Below, in pieces: positions 33,613-45,309 of a stretch of 64,000 nt of DNA (its first letter is position 1; each line of letters opens with the position of its first letter). The DNA comes from Kalaharituber pfeilii. Taxonomy: Eukaryota > Ascomycota > Pezizomycetes > Pezizales > Pezizaceae. The stretch lies in NCBI GenBank assembly GCA_015179045.1, contig WHUZ01000008.1, forward strand, positions 186,001 through 250,000, given 5' to 3'. The position numbers were made by a program, and so were the translations under genes. Below the pieces are notes generated by a model. That model ran no database searches. It was not told where the DNA came from and saw only the letters and a program-made list of their open reading frames with translations.

Positions 33613-33672
33613 CTTTTTTTTTTTTTTTTAAATCACGTGACCCCGCATGCAGCTGTTCGCCAAGGCAGGGCT
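33613..33672 (-). mobile_element. T2 micro-insertion in LINE 3' UTR
   Basis: Target duplication AGAAAGTAACCC at 33601-33612 and 33673-33684. Confidence 0.9.
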
Positions 33673-33736
33673 AGAAAGTAACCCTCGTCACCGGTCTTTG
33701 GAGTTAAAGGAAAATTATATATGCCCCCCCCAGTCT

Positions 33737-34375
33737 TTAGTCCGCCGCCCAATCTAGCACTTCCGCTAACGTGGCTCCATCCCCCTCTTGCTTGGCTGGG
33801 CGCTTCAAACCCCTCTCGCCCCCCGGGAGTCTCTTCTTCCACGTCTCGCATCCATTCATGATGTGCTCGAAGTTCTCCAGAGCTTTACCACACCACCTGC
33901 ACTCCGGTGAGTCCTCCTTGCCTATCTGGTGTCTCCACTGTCGCAACCCCTTGTTCCCCATCATGCTCGCGAGTGTAGCTACCCGCTTTCTGTTCCCCAG
34001 ATACTCCAGAGGTCGATAGGATAGCTGCAGTCTTCTCCTCTCTTCCGCCCTCCACGCTTTGGCTTGCTGTCTTATCCCCGCCTCAGTCACTACTTCGTCC
34101 CGGTATTGCAGCGCAGTGCCCACCTTCGCCGCCATGTCCGCCGCAGTATTGCCTTTGATGCCTTTATGTGCTTTCATCCACAAGATTGCTATGTCTCTCT
34201 CGCCCCGGGCTGTCCTCTCCTCCCACCGTTCCCTTACTATTCTTGCTGGTCCCTCTGATATCGGGTCCCCCCTGGCTATCCCCTGAATTCTCGTTATGGT
34301 GACCCTGGAGTCCGTCACTATCAACAGCTCCCATCCTTCCTCATGGCTTCTCCTACCGCCATCATCTCCGCTGCA
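33737..34375 (-). pseudogene. LINE RNase H domain and zinc knuckle, best-preserved copy
   Basis: About 195 residues are open: MIVTDSRVTI (catalytic Asp), HKGIKGNTAADMAAK (His and final Asp), the AEERRRLQLSYRPLEYLG arm, and a C-terminal CCHC-like motif CRWCGKALENFEHIMNGC. The catalytic Glu segment lies upstream of a stop near 34330, and the rest of ORF2 (endonuclease, reverse transcriptase) is missing. In the intact LINE this is the C-terminus of ORF2. It is truncated, so I do not call it functional. Confidence 0.85.
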
Positions 34376-34666
34376 TAGTGAGCGGCACGAGCTAGCTCGA
34401 GCCTGGATTGATTATATACATAATATTGACAAACTAAACTAAACTAAGCTAAATTTTCATCTTCCTCACTACTATCAGCTAAATTGTGCATTTCGAAGTT
34501 GTTGGTAGGTCAGACTGAGCTCCAAGTCTCTAATTATTACTATATTAGATATTTACAGTTTATGAAACCTTGCACTGGCTAAGCATTTTAGCGAGCTGTC
34601 AAGAAAAACTCTAGCATGATCTTGGCTCGTTTGAGCTCGAGCTGGCTCGGCTCGTGCCGCTCACTA
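34376..34666. mobile_element. hAT-like MITE (short form)
   Basis: About 291 bp, same termini as 32702-33260 but lacking its central 270 bp. The left flank is the LINE and the right flank is unrelated, so no target duplication can be recognised. Confidence 0.8.
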
Positions 34667-34676
34667 GACTCGCCAA

Positions 34677-34745
34677 GCCGGCAAGCCACGACCACCGGCA
34701 AGCCACGACCACCGGCAAGCCATGACCGCCTTCGGCCAACAGCCG
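34677..34745. repeat. CCGGCAAGCCACGACCA short tandem repeats
   Basis: Three imperfect 17-bp units directly right of the MITE. Confidence 0.7.
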
Positions 34746-34785
34746 GCAAGCTCATAGAACTGGCTACCTATAGGTAGCTAGCAAG

Positions 34786-34960
34786 CTGCCAGTATAGCCC
34801 GCCTGCCAGTATAGCCCGCCTGCCAGTACAGCCCGCCTGCCAGTACAGCCCGCCTGCTAGTACAGCCCGCCTGCTAGTACAGCCCGCCTGCTAGTATAGC
34901 CCGCCTGCCAGTAAAGCCCGCCTACTAGTATAGCCCGCCTGCCAGTACAGCCCTGTAACG
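34786..34960. repeat. 17-bp minisatellite, about 10 units
   Basis: Unit CCCGCCTGCCAGTATAG with point variants (TACAG, GCTAG). There are no spacers, so it is not a CRISPR. Confidence 0.92.
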
Positions 34961-35826
34961 GGATATTGTATAGCGAGCCGGGTAAATAGCACCACGCTAA
35001 AAGAGGACCTCTGACAAGCATTTCGGGATGTCGGTACAATATATAGGGGTGAAAAGGATGTGACCTGAGTGCGTATTACAGTCTCAAAAGTGTATATAAG
35101 TGGTGTTCATGGCTGTGTGTTCTCCTTTCCTTTTCTCTTTACGCAACCTCTTGTATTTAGTTTCTACCAAGTAGAGCGGTTATCTGTCCCACGTTATACC
35201 AGCATCAAATGCACGTTTCACATCAAAACCCCACGCCTGAGAGCATACATCCCAACAGCCACAATAGAGTTTTATGTGCGTTTTCCGACGGAGCTATGTA
35301 AAGAGTCAATCTTCCCATCCGAAGCTTTTATTTTGCCTCGAACAGACAATGTATATTGGCACAATGACAATCTCACTTGATTTCCTGGTATGCACTTATA
35401 TGGAGTTCCCATCCACAAAGTATTTAGGAATGTAGAATGCGGTACCTCTTTCAACGATCTCTAGAATAGTTATAGAATATGGCCAGTAGGTCTTTTCAAT
35501 GGTCGCTGTTAATGTATAATGCTCCATTTGACTTTAATTTTGTTCAATGGCTGGTTCATGCATGAAGAATTGTGTGTGGTGAATGACATATAGTGTCTCC
35601 CAGGGCGTCAGGTTTTGATCTAAAAGATGTGACAAGCATGGTGTTGGTCGCGTTGTGATGAAAATATTACTGTAGCTCTCTTACAATTAACTTGACTGAG
35701 TTTGATGTGTGGCTTGCTACCGGAATTCGGCTTTTCAAAACCCCACTTCCTAGGAAGTGAGAGATATGCTAACAGCGGATATTATCCATGACTCATGTAT
35801 ACGATATGATTTATTCCATACATAAA
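34961..35826. other. No recognised gene
   Basis: An open frame at 35069-35380 has no recognisable domain and sits in sequence carrying the TATGGAGTTCCCATCC palindrome common to MITEs in this window. Confidence 0.4.
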
Positions 35827-35886
35827 ATCGCCATACCCCGTAGGGCGGCACGCGATTAATGATATATAAAAAAAAAAAAAAAAAAA
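35827..35886 (+). mobile_element. T1 micro-insertion
   Basis: Outer stem ATCGC/GCGAT. Target duplication TCCATACATAAA at 35815-35826 and 35887-35898. Confidence 0.92.
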
Positions 35887-35899
35887 TCCATACATAAAG

Positions 35900-37830
35900 T
35901 ACTTAATGCTAGTGCGTAGGTCAAAGTGTTTAGGACAATTCGTGACTTCAACTCTCCCATTTACAGTTTTGTGTTAGTAACTAGGCATAGTATAATACTG
36001 GTTCAATATTTGTTGAATCGTAATTGAGTAGCCGCAATAAATTTTTTTACGGCTTCACTATCACAGTGCGGGGGGGAGTTCGAGGAAGTGGTACATCAAG
36101 CCCATCACGCACTATAGGCGGCAGAGCGCGGGCATGGGAGTGGCATGTCGATGAGACAGATTTGCAAGGAGGAGCCGCCCTGCGGGCTTGGATGCTGGCA
36201 GCGGTGCAGCGCAGAGCACATCGTGTTTAAGGTGGAGGGAGCTCGGGCCCATGAAAAAGGACAAGGATGGGAGCTAGTCACCTGGCAGTGCGGGAACTGC
36301 ATAGAGGGCAAGAGGAGCAAACAGGATGGAGTAGAGGGGAGTCAGAATGAGAAAGGGACCTCCAGACTCTACTTGGGATAATCGAAGAGCCGGGGTACGT
36401 TAATGTTGGATCATTTGGGGACATCGTCCGTGCACATACGTAGAGTTGATGGATGGGTTGCTAGCCTAATCACGATACTCGAGTATATGGGTCCCTGCCA
36501 TAGGCTGGTGGCCAGTATACTGTGCGACCAAAAAAGCAGATCTATTATTTGTGGTACCAAAAGGTAGGTTGGTAGCGTTGCACGCTGCCGTCTATTGGAC
36601 TACCTGAAGGTGTTCGGCTGCTATGTGACCGCCACCTGACAACATTTGCAATATTTCCTTTTTTTGTTGGATCACATGACCCGCTACATAAGGCTACCGG
36701 CCTATGGCAGGGAAACATTTGCAATGTCAGATGCACGCCTGGAATAAATTTTATGGGTCTGCAGCTGAGCGAGAATTGCCCGATTCAGCACTATTTGCAC
36801 GATCTGTGCATACTGCAATGCCTCAATCGGATGAACTGTGATATGCTAACCTTCTCTAGTGCATGATGGTGGGGTTTAAGTATATGCACGCATTTTGTTC
36901 TTATTGGGCGAAACTAGTTGCAATGGGCTCCAACGGAAAGTGCCGATCAGATGCCTCTGCCTATATTGTTTGCAGCTGCGAGTCCCTGAGTCAGATGAGA
37001 GAGCTCTGTTATGTGAGCTGAATATCAAATCCATGCAGTGCATGTATCCACGTGATATTCATTTTGGGGGTTTGCGCGTCTGCGCGAGCGGCTGGGACCC
37101 ATTTCGCATACCCTGCACAGTGTCATCTAATTTCCCATTGCACTATTCAAAAATTCCCTCCAATTACCTGGCAAACTGCTCACCCTAACATGGTATCTGT
37201 TGCTATCTGTCCAGCTGTACTGGTTATGACGTTTACTCACCGCCCCGAGACAATGCCGCCATGAATATCCCCCGGGTTAAGGCAACCCGCTAGCTAGCTC
37301 CAGCACGAATGAAGATGAGAGAAATCCTGAAACATGCTACACGCAAAACGTTTAGACTATCTATAACCGATTCAATCTAGATTGAATTATCCGTGTGAAA
37401 CAATTAGGCGAAACTGTTGCCTCTGCCTCGTATTTTTGTAGCAACGTTTCTTTCCTGAAAACAAGAGTACCTTCTGTCCTTATGCGACATTACAATGTTC
37501 TTTAGTGCGTGGGGATCTAATTCATACCTGTCGGCATGTTCTTTCTTGCCTAAGTGGATAGAACCGAATAGGATTAAGAATTGGGGATGCGATTGCTGAA
37601 GCCTAATTAGACAATTTTTTGGGGGGTGCTTAGCTTCCGGGGTCATGAGAAAGACCCTGCAGTAAACCAAGCGCAGCTTGAGAACCCAATACATCCTTGT
37701 CGATATGCAGCACTCTCGAGGCTGCTCGACATGATACTGTTACATTAAAGGCTGCTTTGAAATTGGAAGCCGCCCCAGCCGTACTTGGCGTCACAGCTAT
37801 GTAGTCTACATAGCTCAGCCATGAGAAAAT
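35900..37830. other. Unassigned, with two T3 tails
   Basis: 36145-36381 is an open frame with several cysteines (CKEEPPCGLGCW, WQCGNC) but no known domain. A T3-like plus-strand tail is at 36488-36540. 37404-37694 (minus) is an open frame of 96 codons without recognisable features. None is convincing as a gene. Confidence 0.35.
36653..36713 (-). mobile_element. T3 micro-insertion
   Basis: Inverted CCCTGCCATAGGCCGGTAGC...AGCGGGTCATGTGAT with T run. Target duplication AACATTTGCAAT at 36641-36652 and 36714-36725. Confidence 0.9.
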
Positions 37831-38273
37831 TTTGACACCCCAGCTTCACTTGGTTCCCCTCAGTACTCTATATAACTTAACCATGAAAGCCTTGAGCTTC
37901 TTGGTCACATTTCACGTATTTGTAAGGGCGTTGTTCCACATTGCTTCCAGTCACAAGTTGCAATTTTTCACAGTTCTTTTTGCTGCTTCCTCAACGCTTC
38001 CATTTCAAACTCTCATGCTCAATAGAAGCAGTTAATCTGATGCCAACCTGTCTGTCTGACTTAGAGCGGGTGCCAACGGCTCTCCTACCTCTAACTATCA
38101 TAAATCCGACGCTTCTAACCCCTATGACCCTTTCTCTAGGCCCAAGCATACAAGAAGCAAGCCAGTTTCTGATAGTTCTTCCACCAGGGATCCAACCTCG
38201 GGGGATTCTTTGCAGGTGATTATATATAGCATTTACAGAATGCAACCCAGTTTCAAGGTCTTTAGATACTAAT

Positions 38274-38918
38274 ATGCTGCTAAACGAACATAGCCTGGCG
38301 GCGTCGGCACCCTGGGGTCATGAAACCTTCCGAGACAACCATAGCGCCGATAGGCTGGAGCACCAACAAGAATACATGAGTGTATTGTCCCATGCACCAA
38401 TTAATTATAATTGCAACCAACTACCGACATGTTTCAATCAGTGTCCTTCGCGTATTGCCAGCGACACCAGCGCCAGTTGTGATCCTGTGTTCGACAATGG
38501 ACTTTTGGCTGTACCAGCACTGCACTGTAGCAACTATATATATACACAAATGATTGACCTGAAGGCCGCTGATGTGCTTAATGAGAATCAGGAGAGCGAT
38601 GAGGGGGTGTTCAGCGGAATCATAGACCAAGGGCATGTGGGTACGCAATTGGACTGGCACGCCTCCCGGTTCACCCTCGATTCTGGCACAGTTCCAGGTT
38701 CTCAACGACCTCAAGAAATGTTCTGGGCACCTTCCGATGTTCCACAAGACTTTATACCTGCCCCGCCGCTACCCGAATATAACGTCAGATTTCAAGCGCC
38801 TGTGACCTTGCCAGCTCCAGCCCTTGTTGACAGGAGGAAGGTATGCTCAAAGTTAACACCAATGGAAAATATTATGATTCTCATGTTTGCATGCCTAACC
38901 AGGGTAACTGACCGTTGA
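38274..38918 (+). CDS. Hypothetical protein, probable gene fragment
   Basis: A 214-codon frame without a recognisable domain. It is not repetitive and is rich in Ser, Pro, Asp and Gln (for example FWAPSDVPQDFIPAPPLPEY), as in disordered parts of fungal regulators. The upstream sequence 38044-38220 has a similar style (NPYDPFSRPKHTRSKP) in another frame. A possible intron starts GTATGC at 38841, after VDRRK, and contains CCTAAC before an AG. Beyond it no clean exon is visible. It could be the remains of a larger gene whose functional domain is lost. Confidence 0.35.
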   Translation: MLLNEHSLAASAPWGHETFRDNHSADRLEHQQEYMSVLSHAPINYNCNQLPTCFNQCPSRIASDTSASCDPVFDNGLLAVPALHCSNYIYTQMIDLKAADVLNENQESDEGVFSGIIDQGHVGTQLDWHASRFTLDSGTVPGSQRPQEMFWAPSDVPQDFIPAPPLPEYNVRFQAPVTLPAPALVDRRKVCSKLTPMENIMILMFACLTRVTDR

Positions 38919-40084
38919 AGCAGACTCATCTCGACACTAATGGATCCTGCATCTCAAATTCATCCAGACATGCCTCAGTGTGCGGGTCTAAGACTTTCTA
39001 TACTCCTCGTCACATTGGTTCGTCATCGAATTACTAGACAGTTGAAGCGGAACGAAGGACGAAATGATGCGTTATTGGAATTGTATGAGGTGCACGAGGC
39101 GGTGATGGCGGCCAACGTCGTTTGTATTGTTTGGTTTATCTTAAATTATTACGTACTGGTACCTAGGGGCTTTCAATATTGCCACCCGGGCGGCATGTGA
39201 GTAATCATAGAAATAAAAGATTCATTTCCTTCATGAATTCGAAGTTCCCATCCGAAGAGAAAGAAGCACACGAATAAGATTGTTTGAGACAGATTTTTTT
39301 GTAAGCTGCATTGCACTCTCCTGTGGTCATCCCATGTCTTGATGTTTCTGCAGCTCCCCCGATCAGCCTGCAATCACTCCCTTCCGACTTCTCAAAAATT
39401 CCCAGTCTGCTTCTCTCGCCTTCTCCGTTATCACGTGCTTGGGTCCCTTCAGCTCCTTGGGCCCAGCCTTTCCCTCCAAATCCCACCACTCGGTGCCTGT
39501 TGCCCCCCTGTCGTGCCTAGTTCACTGTCCAATTTTCTCCTCTATTCTGAACTCCTCTTGATAGGTTAAACACTGCACAGCCTTAACCCTCTATCCATCC
39601 CATTCCACCAGACACTTCTTTACCTCTTCACCATCACCAGTATTGCACCAACACTGGGTTTATAGTACTGGAGCTAATTGGGAATGTAATAGGTTTCTGG
39701 CGAGAGAAGGTGTATGGCGCTCTTATATACTACCGTGAAGGTATATATCCAGACAACTTCTACCACTAAAACCGATATTGAGCTTAAAGCTGATCCAAAT
39801 TGACCCTATCACTTAGAGCGGCAATTACTCTTATCAATCTTTTTAATCATCTTTATCAGAGCACTCTCACTTTGTTTTCTCATGATTATGCAGTTTTGTC
39901 TACCGTAGCATTTTTATATATTCACTCCATGTGTACCTTGTCTCATCTTTACGTGTATTAGCACATTTTGTACCTAAGTACTTCAAGAGCCGTTGGACGG
40001 CACCCAATCCTGGTAGCAAGCCACAATATTAATTCAAGCTCAGTCTGATTTAATGTCAAAGTCTGTTTGGGCTCAACCACCGGC

Positions 40085-40152
40085 TAAATAATTTTTTAAA
40101 TATGGACAAATATCACATAACCCCGCTTACAGCTGTTCGCCGTGGCAGGGCA
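40085..40152 (-). mobile_element. T2 tail insertion
   Basis: ATCACATAACCCCGCTTACAG, then CTGTTCGCCGTGGCAGGGC. Flanking AATATGGACA / AGTATGGATA may be an eroded target duplication. Confidence 0.65.
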
Positions 40153-40996
40153 AGTATGGATAGTTGCCCGCATTCTGACCTCGGTGTCACCGAAATCGAT
40201 GGCTCTACTACTGGTGGGGGCTATTTATAACTTATATATATATATATTTTCTTTAATCTACTCGAATACTTATGTAACCCCTCTCCGCAAGTGCCAAGGC
40301 TCTGGGCACTCCCTGCCATAGGGGGTAGCTTACATGCAGGCTTACGTGATTGGAGAGATCCACAATCACTAACCAGATTTACTGATCATGACGGGAAGTG
40401 GATAACTAAGCCACACCCTCCCTAATTCCTCTCTGATTTGCGATTCGGGATGCTAGGGCCAGCTTTAACAGTTTCTGTCAATTTAGAATCAAGATAAAAA
40501 CATTTTTGGATTTGTAAATGTTTTGAACATGTATTTTGCGTTGAGAGCAAACACAAGGGAGGTGGCCCCGGCAGTACCTGAGCTCATCCGTTGTGGTGTA
40601 GTGAGTAGCATGTAGGACTCTCCTCTTGCAATCTTGGAATTGGACAGGTGAACTCTCAGACCCCGCGTTGAAGTGCAGAATTTCCTCTTATATTTCTTTT
40701 TTTACGCGGTTAAAGGACTCATTGAGCACAAGATGCATATTGGGTGTGACCGGGATTCGAAAGGGCTGTGCAACTAACAAATAGGTCCTCTTATCTTGAT
40801 CGGCGCTGCACAAGCACTGCATACATCTTACTCGCACATATAGAATGTTCCCTCCATGGTTCCAAAGTACGCAAAATCTACAGTTTTGCTACCTGAAGGA
40901 CAAGAATTTCTTAGCTTCGTAGGAATGCTCCTGTCCATTCCAAGTGTTAGAATCGGCATATGCTCCCACTTGTGCGCATTTTCAACCTTACTCTGC

Positions 40997-41059
40997 GTCC
41001 CTGCCATAGACTCGTAGCCTTGTATGCGGGGTTATGTGTAAAAAAAAAAAAAAGGGGGG
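40997..41059 (+). mobile_element. T3 micro-insertion
   Basis: Target duplication TACTCTGC at 40989-40996 and 41060-41067. A run of G follows the poly(A). Confidence 0.85.
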
Positions 41060-41073
41060 TACTCTGCATAGCT

Positions 41074-41133
41074 TTTTTTTCTTTTTTATCATCACGTGAC
41101 CCCGCATGCAGCTGTTCGCCATTGCAGGGCACA
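41074..41133 (-). mobile_element. T2 micro-insertion
   Basis: Target duplication CTGCATAGCT at 41064-41073 and 41134-41143. It sits just right of a T3 insertion of opposite orientation. Confidence 0.9.
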
Positions 41134-41221
41134 CTGCATAGCTGAATATATGCTAAGTAGTCAGTGCTCATGGGCTCCCAATGGCAGGTACAATCTCTAT
41201 TGACATGTCTGTAATGAGTAT

Positions 41222-41282
41222 TTGTTTTTTTATTTTGTTTTAATATCATTACTCGCATGCCGCCCTGTGGGCTATGGCGAGA
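41222..41282 (-). mobile_element. T1 micro-insertion
   Basis: T-rich run and inverted T1 stem-loop ending GGCTATGGCGAG. The following insertion uses this end as its target. Confidence 0.8.
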
Positions 41283-41659
41283 TTACACCCCCAACACCGA
41301 CACCGAACTCCCCGGCACCGACACCAGACCACACGAGAAGAAGACGCAAGACCAGCAAGCCCTCCGCCCCAACGCCAAGCACTGACGCCACCACACCGAA
41401 ATTCGGCGTCGTCGTACATGGAATCGCGCTGAGGAAGGACTTGGGGAAGGTGAGGAAGTGGCTGGAGTCTGGGAACAAGACATTGGGCAAGACAGTGGGG
41501 ATAAGGTGGTTGAGACGAAAGGCCGAGCTGGTAGGGGAAGGCAAGAAGACGAGCTCGGTCGTGGTGTATTTGGAGGAGGAGAGGGAAATTGACAGAGTCA
41601 GGTTAGGCGGGAAGCTTTTGAGGACCACTCAATACGAGCTGGACAGGAGGAGGAAGTAG
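41283..41659 (+). CDS. LINE ORF1-like protein, 5'-truncated
   Basis: Open frame of about 125 codons: proline/threonine-rich start, then the module VVVHGIALRKDLGKVRKWLESGNKTLGKTVGIRWLRRKAEL...TSSVVVYLEEEREIDRVRLGGKLL, ending LDRRRK and a stop. The same module ends the same way at 56.9 kb and 55.76 kb (minus). In Tad1-like LINEs a comparable region precedes zinc knuckles in ORF1 and binds RNA; here the knuckles are absent. The start is lost by 5' truncation, so this copy is unlikely to be translated from its own promoter. Confidence 0.7.
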
Positions 41660-41788
41660 GCTGTATTGACCACCCGCACCATGTACGAGAATCGCGGGCT
41701 CCACATGTAGCTAGATAGTGGCGGTTACCTTTTTCCTTTCGTTAGTAAACATCTCGCCATAGCCCAACGGGCGGCCTGCGAGTATTGA

Positions 41789-41822
<34 letters not shown>
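41283..41822 (+). mobile_element. ORF1-only retroposon, copy a
   Basis: Inserted with ATGGCGAG duplicated (41275-41282 and 41823-41830). It consists of an ORF1 C-terminal part, stop, about 100-nt 3' UTR, T1 stem-loop and a long A tract. No reverse transcriptase or RNase H sequence lies between ORF and tail. Confidence 0.82.
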
Positions 41823-41827
<5 letters not shown>

Positions 41828-42509
41828 GAGGTTATGTACTAGACAGAAAAATAAGTTTTTGGACAGGGGATATATGCATATTTATGCGCTATGCAGTTTC
41901 CGGCATAAACTAGCATATTTTGGTATGCTTGGCTGTTGATAGCTATGAGACTAGTCCAAATGTCGTGATAGGTGTCCAAATGTCATTATGTAAGAAAGTA
42001 TTTGGACAGCTGACATAATGATTTTAGATCCTACTGCTACTTGTAACTCCTGCAGATACCCCTAATTATACAGCGGCAAAACGCAAGTGCATACATACAA
42101 GGATGGCAGGCATGAAAGGTAAGTAAAGACTCAAGGATTTTACTGGCAAGGAAGTCACTAATATCCTATCTGATAGGCCCAGAAATAACCCCAAGAAAAA
42201 GAGCAGCCATCGTGGCACTAAGGTATTCACATATACCGAACAGTTTAAACAAGCTCATGTCAATAAGAGCAATAGCCAAAATAATGAATATACCAAAGTC
42301 AACGTGTGCATACATCATTGAGAGTGCTGCATTAAGAGCTTCACATATGTATGCCACTTCAGCTACCAACTCTGAAGCTATCAATCCTAAAGCTACCAAT
42401 CCTGAGGCTACCACTCCTGAGGCTACCAATTCTGAAGTTGGGATAATTGCAGGTGGGAGTACTGAAGGTAGGTTCCTATTGTTCTATTTTGATATTCTAA
42501 GAACTATTC

Positions 42510-43100
42510 CATAGGCTATTTCGGAGGCTACTCCGGAAGCTATTCCAGAGGCTATTCCAGAGGCTATTCCGGAGGCTATTTCAGAGGCTATTTCAGAGGC
42601 TATTCTAGAGGCTATTCCAGAGGCTATTTCGGAGGCTATGCCAGAGACTATTCCAGAGGCGATTCTGGAGACTGTTTTGAGGGCTATTTCATAGGCTATT
42701 CGGGTGGCTGTTCCAGCGGCTGTTTTGAGAACTCTTTTCGAGGGCTGTTTTCTGGAGGCTTTTCCGTAACCCATTTTTGTGGCTATTTTGGAAACTTTTT
42801 TGAGGGGCTGTTTGAGGACTATTTTAAGGGCTTTTTTGAGGCTGTTCTGGTGACTATTCTGGCAGCCGTTTTGAGGACTGTTTTTAAAAGTTACTTTCTG
42901 GAGGCTTTTCCATACACCGGCGTAGGGGTAGCTGTTTCGGAAGCTGTTTCGAGGGGCTGTTTTGAGGGCTATTTCGGAGGCTATTCCATGGGCTATTCCG
43001 GAGGTTGATTTCCGGACTGTTTCCGAAGCCATTCCGGAGGCTGTTTCGAGGTTTTTTTCAAGAGCCATTCTGTGAGCTCTTCTGGAGGCTGTTATGTAGT
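42510..43100 (+). repeat. Left 12-bp degenerate array, GAGGCTATTCCA type
   Basis: About 45 units; the first twelve are very regular (GAGGCTATTCCAGAGGC), later ones diverge (GGCTGTTTTGAG). The 194-codon minus-strand frame across it is a product of the 12-bp period. Confidence 0.9.
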
Positions 43101-44025
43101 TACTAATTTGCTTTACTGCTACAGGTGATTCTAGTTTAGTTACTCAAGAGGGAGCTGTTGCTGCTACAGTAGAAAGAGCAAAAATATTAGAATTTAGTGA
43201 AATTCCACTCCCTGTTTTGATATCTTCAGAAATCTTGGACTCAGCACCCAGAAATGGACGGCCAGCTATATTTAGTGAGGAAGATCGACAGCACTTGTTG
43301 ACAATAGTTCAAAGAGATTTCCTTACTCGAAGCATGAATTTGACTGAATTATAACTTAAAACGCAGTTGGGCAATGTTAGTAAATAAACACTTCTGCTAG
43401 CTTTACATAATGCAGAATATAAAGCATATTGAGCACAATGGAAATTCAAATTGGAGAAAAAAGATAAGTTAAGGAGACTTGCTTGGTGTATTACTCGAAA
43501 GGAGTGGCGAGTGAAAGAAGAGTGGGGGAATATAGGTTTTACAGATGAAATGTCTATGGAGGTAGGAGGGACTCATAGAATTACTTTAGTGTGGCAAAAA
43601 AAAGATGAGAAGTGGCATGAGGATTGTATTAGAGTTACTAATAAGCGACTACTAAAAGTTATGTGTTGGGGTATAATAGGATATGGATGGCGGGGTCTAT
43701 TTTATGTCTGGGAACCTGAGAGTAGTGAAGAAGAGGCTGAATCTCAAGCAGAAATTGAGGCATATAATCAATAGGTACTTGAGGAAGCAGAAAGATTAAA
43801 TGCAGAATGGAAAAATTCTGAGGAGTTTAAGAAGCTTAAAGAGAAGGAATTAGAGGAGACACGAAAAAAGCGTACAGAAGCAAAAGTATTAGGGACAAAA
43901 GTATATTGTCTACAAGAATAGAAGCAAGAAAGGCTCAAGCCGGAACTCATATCTCATAGAGAAGACAAAGGAATTGATGCATAGCGATATGTTAAGCATG
44001 TTGTTAAGCCATTGATGTAGCCTGA

Positions 44026-44823
44026 TTTTTTTTTTTTTTTTTTTTTTTTTTATATCATTAATCGCTTTCCGCCCTATGGGCTATGGCGATGTGCTATGGA
44101 TTTGTAAGCAAATAAATACAGTTAGTACCGGAAAAGAAGAGGACAAAGAAATTATTAATGATCACTCTCCGAGCATCGCCATCAGCTTCCTCAACGGGTC
44201 CTCTCCCCCCTCCACTTTGACCCGCGGTGGTCTCCTCACGTGTTCCTCCCCCCCTGGCCACCTCCGCCGCCACACTCTGCACCGTCCTAACAAGTGTCTC
44301 GTCGTCTCCTCCTCCTCCTCGCACTACCTGCACTCTGGTCCATCCCCCTCCTCCAGGTGCCACCTCCAGGCCCGTAGCCCCTTACCCCCCAACAATCCCT
44401 CCAGCCTCCCTGTCAAATGTCCCAGCTTCTCTAGTGGTCTGTATGCCAATTCCAATCGGTTTCTCTCTCCCGCCCTTTCCCTCCTTCCTCTTTGTCTCAT
44501 ACCGGCTTCGGTCACAATCTCCGGGGCGCACTGCAGGGCGGTACCCACTCTCGCCGCCTCATCCGCTGCCTCGTTGCCAGCAATGCCTCTATGAGCCTTG
44601 ACCCACAGCACCGCTAAGTCCCGATCCGCTCGCTCAACTCTCCTCTCCCACACCTCCCTGAGCAGGTTCGTAGCCCCGTCATGGGTGGGCTCCCCCATCG
44701 AAGCGTCGGTCATTCCTCTGATCGCATGTCTCGAGTCTGTCACTATGAGCAGCTCCCCTTCCTCGGCCCTCCCTGAACAGACCCGCCCCCGCTGTATCCC
44801 TCCTCATGCTCCCGTCAGTGTAT
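44026..44823 (-). mobile_element. 5'-truncated LINE inside the Tc1/mariner element
   Basis: Target duplication GATGTAGCCTGA at 44014-44025 and 44824-44835. Poly(T), T1 stem-loop (ATCGC/GCGAT) and then RNase H coding sequence on the minus strand. Confidence 0.92.
44165..44800 (-). pseudogene. LINE RNase H and zinc-knuckle fragment
   Basis: VTDSRHAIRGM (Asp), HRGIAGNEAADEAAR (His, Asp), RQRGRRERAGERNRLELAYRPLEKLG, then after one frameshift near 44325 a HLLGRCRVWRRRWPGGEEHVRRP tail ending in KLMAMLGE. It belongs to the same family as 33.7 kb. Confidence 0.82.
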
Positions 44824-45309
44824 GATGTAGCCTGAGTGTGAAAAGCAACTAGCTACCAATCCCAACTTTTTATTGATGGAGGATAATGCATCCCTCATAG
44901 AGTAAAATATGCTTGCTATTCAAAGACTAAGGTATGTATATACATATTTCAATTTGAAATATTACTAACACCAACTTGAATTAAATAGCGACATATTCAA
45001 AATCTTGACTGGCCACCCTACTCACCTGATTTTAATCTAATAGAGAGAATTTAGGGCCTTATGAAAAAAAGAATTACTAAAAAAAGTGGACGGGAAGATA
45101 TTTCTACAATAACAGGCATGGGAGAGGTACTGTATGAAGAATAGAATAAAATCACGGTGGAGGACATCAATAAGAAGATAGCAAAGCTACCTTCTATTAT
45201 GTTAAAATGTATCAATGCTGATAGTGGAAATAATTATGCAGCATAATACTAAGATGTATATAGATTAATACAACTAAATTAATACCCAAATATAATAATA
45301 GTTAGAATA

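Larger units (their letters stand above)
33466..34375 (-). mobile_element. 5'-truncated Tad1-like LINE
   Basis: Poly(T) and an inverted T1 stem-loop (inner stem GCCT/AGGC) at 33466-33537, then 3' UTR (with a T2 insertion), then RNase H coding to the hAT-like MITE at 34376. Confidence 0.85.
39176..41220. repeat. Segmental duplication SD, copy a
   Basis: 39176-39730 and 40440-41220 match, in the same order, 49065-49620 and 50130-50815. Shared phrases include TTGCTACCTGAAGGACAA, GCATATGCTCCCACTTG and TCTATTGACATGTCTG. A minus-strand frame at 39205-39489 inside it is broken in the other copy, so its coding status is unclear. Part of the same unit (CCGAAGGACAAATCTTTTC) also appears at 15540-15650. 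Confidence 0.75.
43140..45245 (+). pseudogene. Tc1/mariner transposase with stop codons
   Basis: Pieces in order: helix-turn-helix-like RNGRPAIFSEEDRQHLLTIV, then WRVKEEWGNIGFTDEMSMEV (first catalytic Asp), HRITLVWQKKDEKWHEDC, MCWGIIGYGWRGLFYVWE. After the LINE insertion come EDNASLIE (second Asp region) and WPPYSPDFNLIERI followed by a stop in place of the usual Trp, then GLMKKRITKKS. Several stops are TAG or TAA where related proteins have Gln or Trp, consistent with C-to-T changes. The family is the DDE_3 type with its acidic triad visible. It is not functional. Confidence 0.88.

Noticed and set aside
34786..34960. Regular 17-bp repeats as a CRISPR array
   Set aside because: Units are contiguous with no unique spacers, no cas genes are present, and the genome is eukaryotic. 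It is a minisatellite.
42484..43068. Long minus-strand frame over the 12-bp array as a protein
   Set aside because: The peptide is a direct product of a 12-bp repeat (GIASEIASGIAS) and the array is non-coding in the related relic at 12.4 kb.
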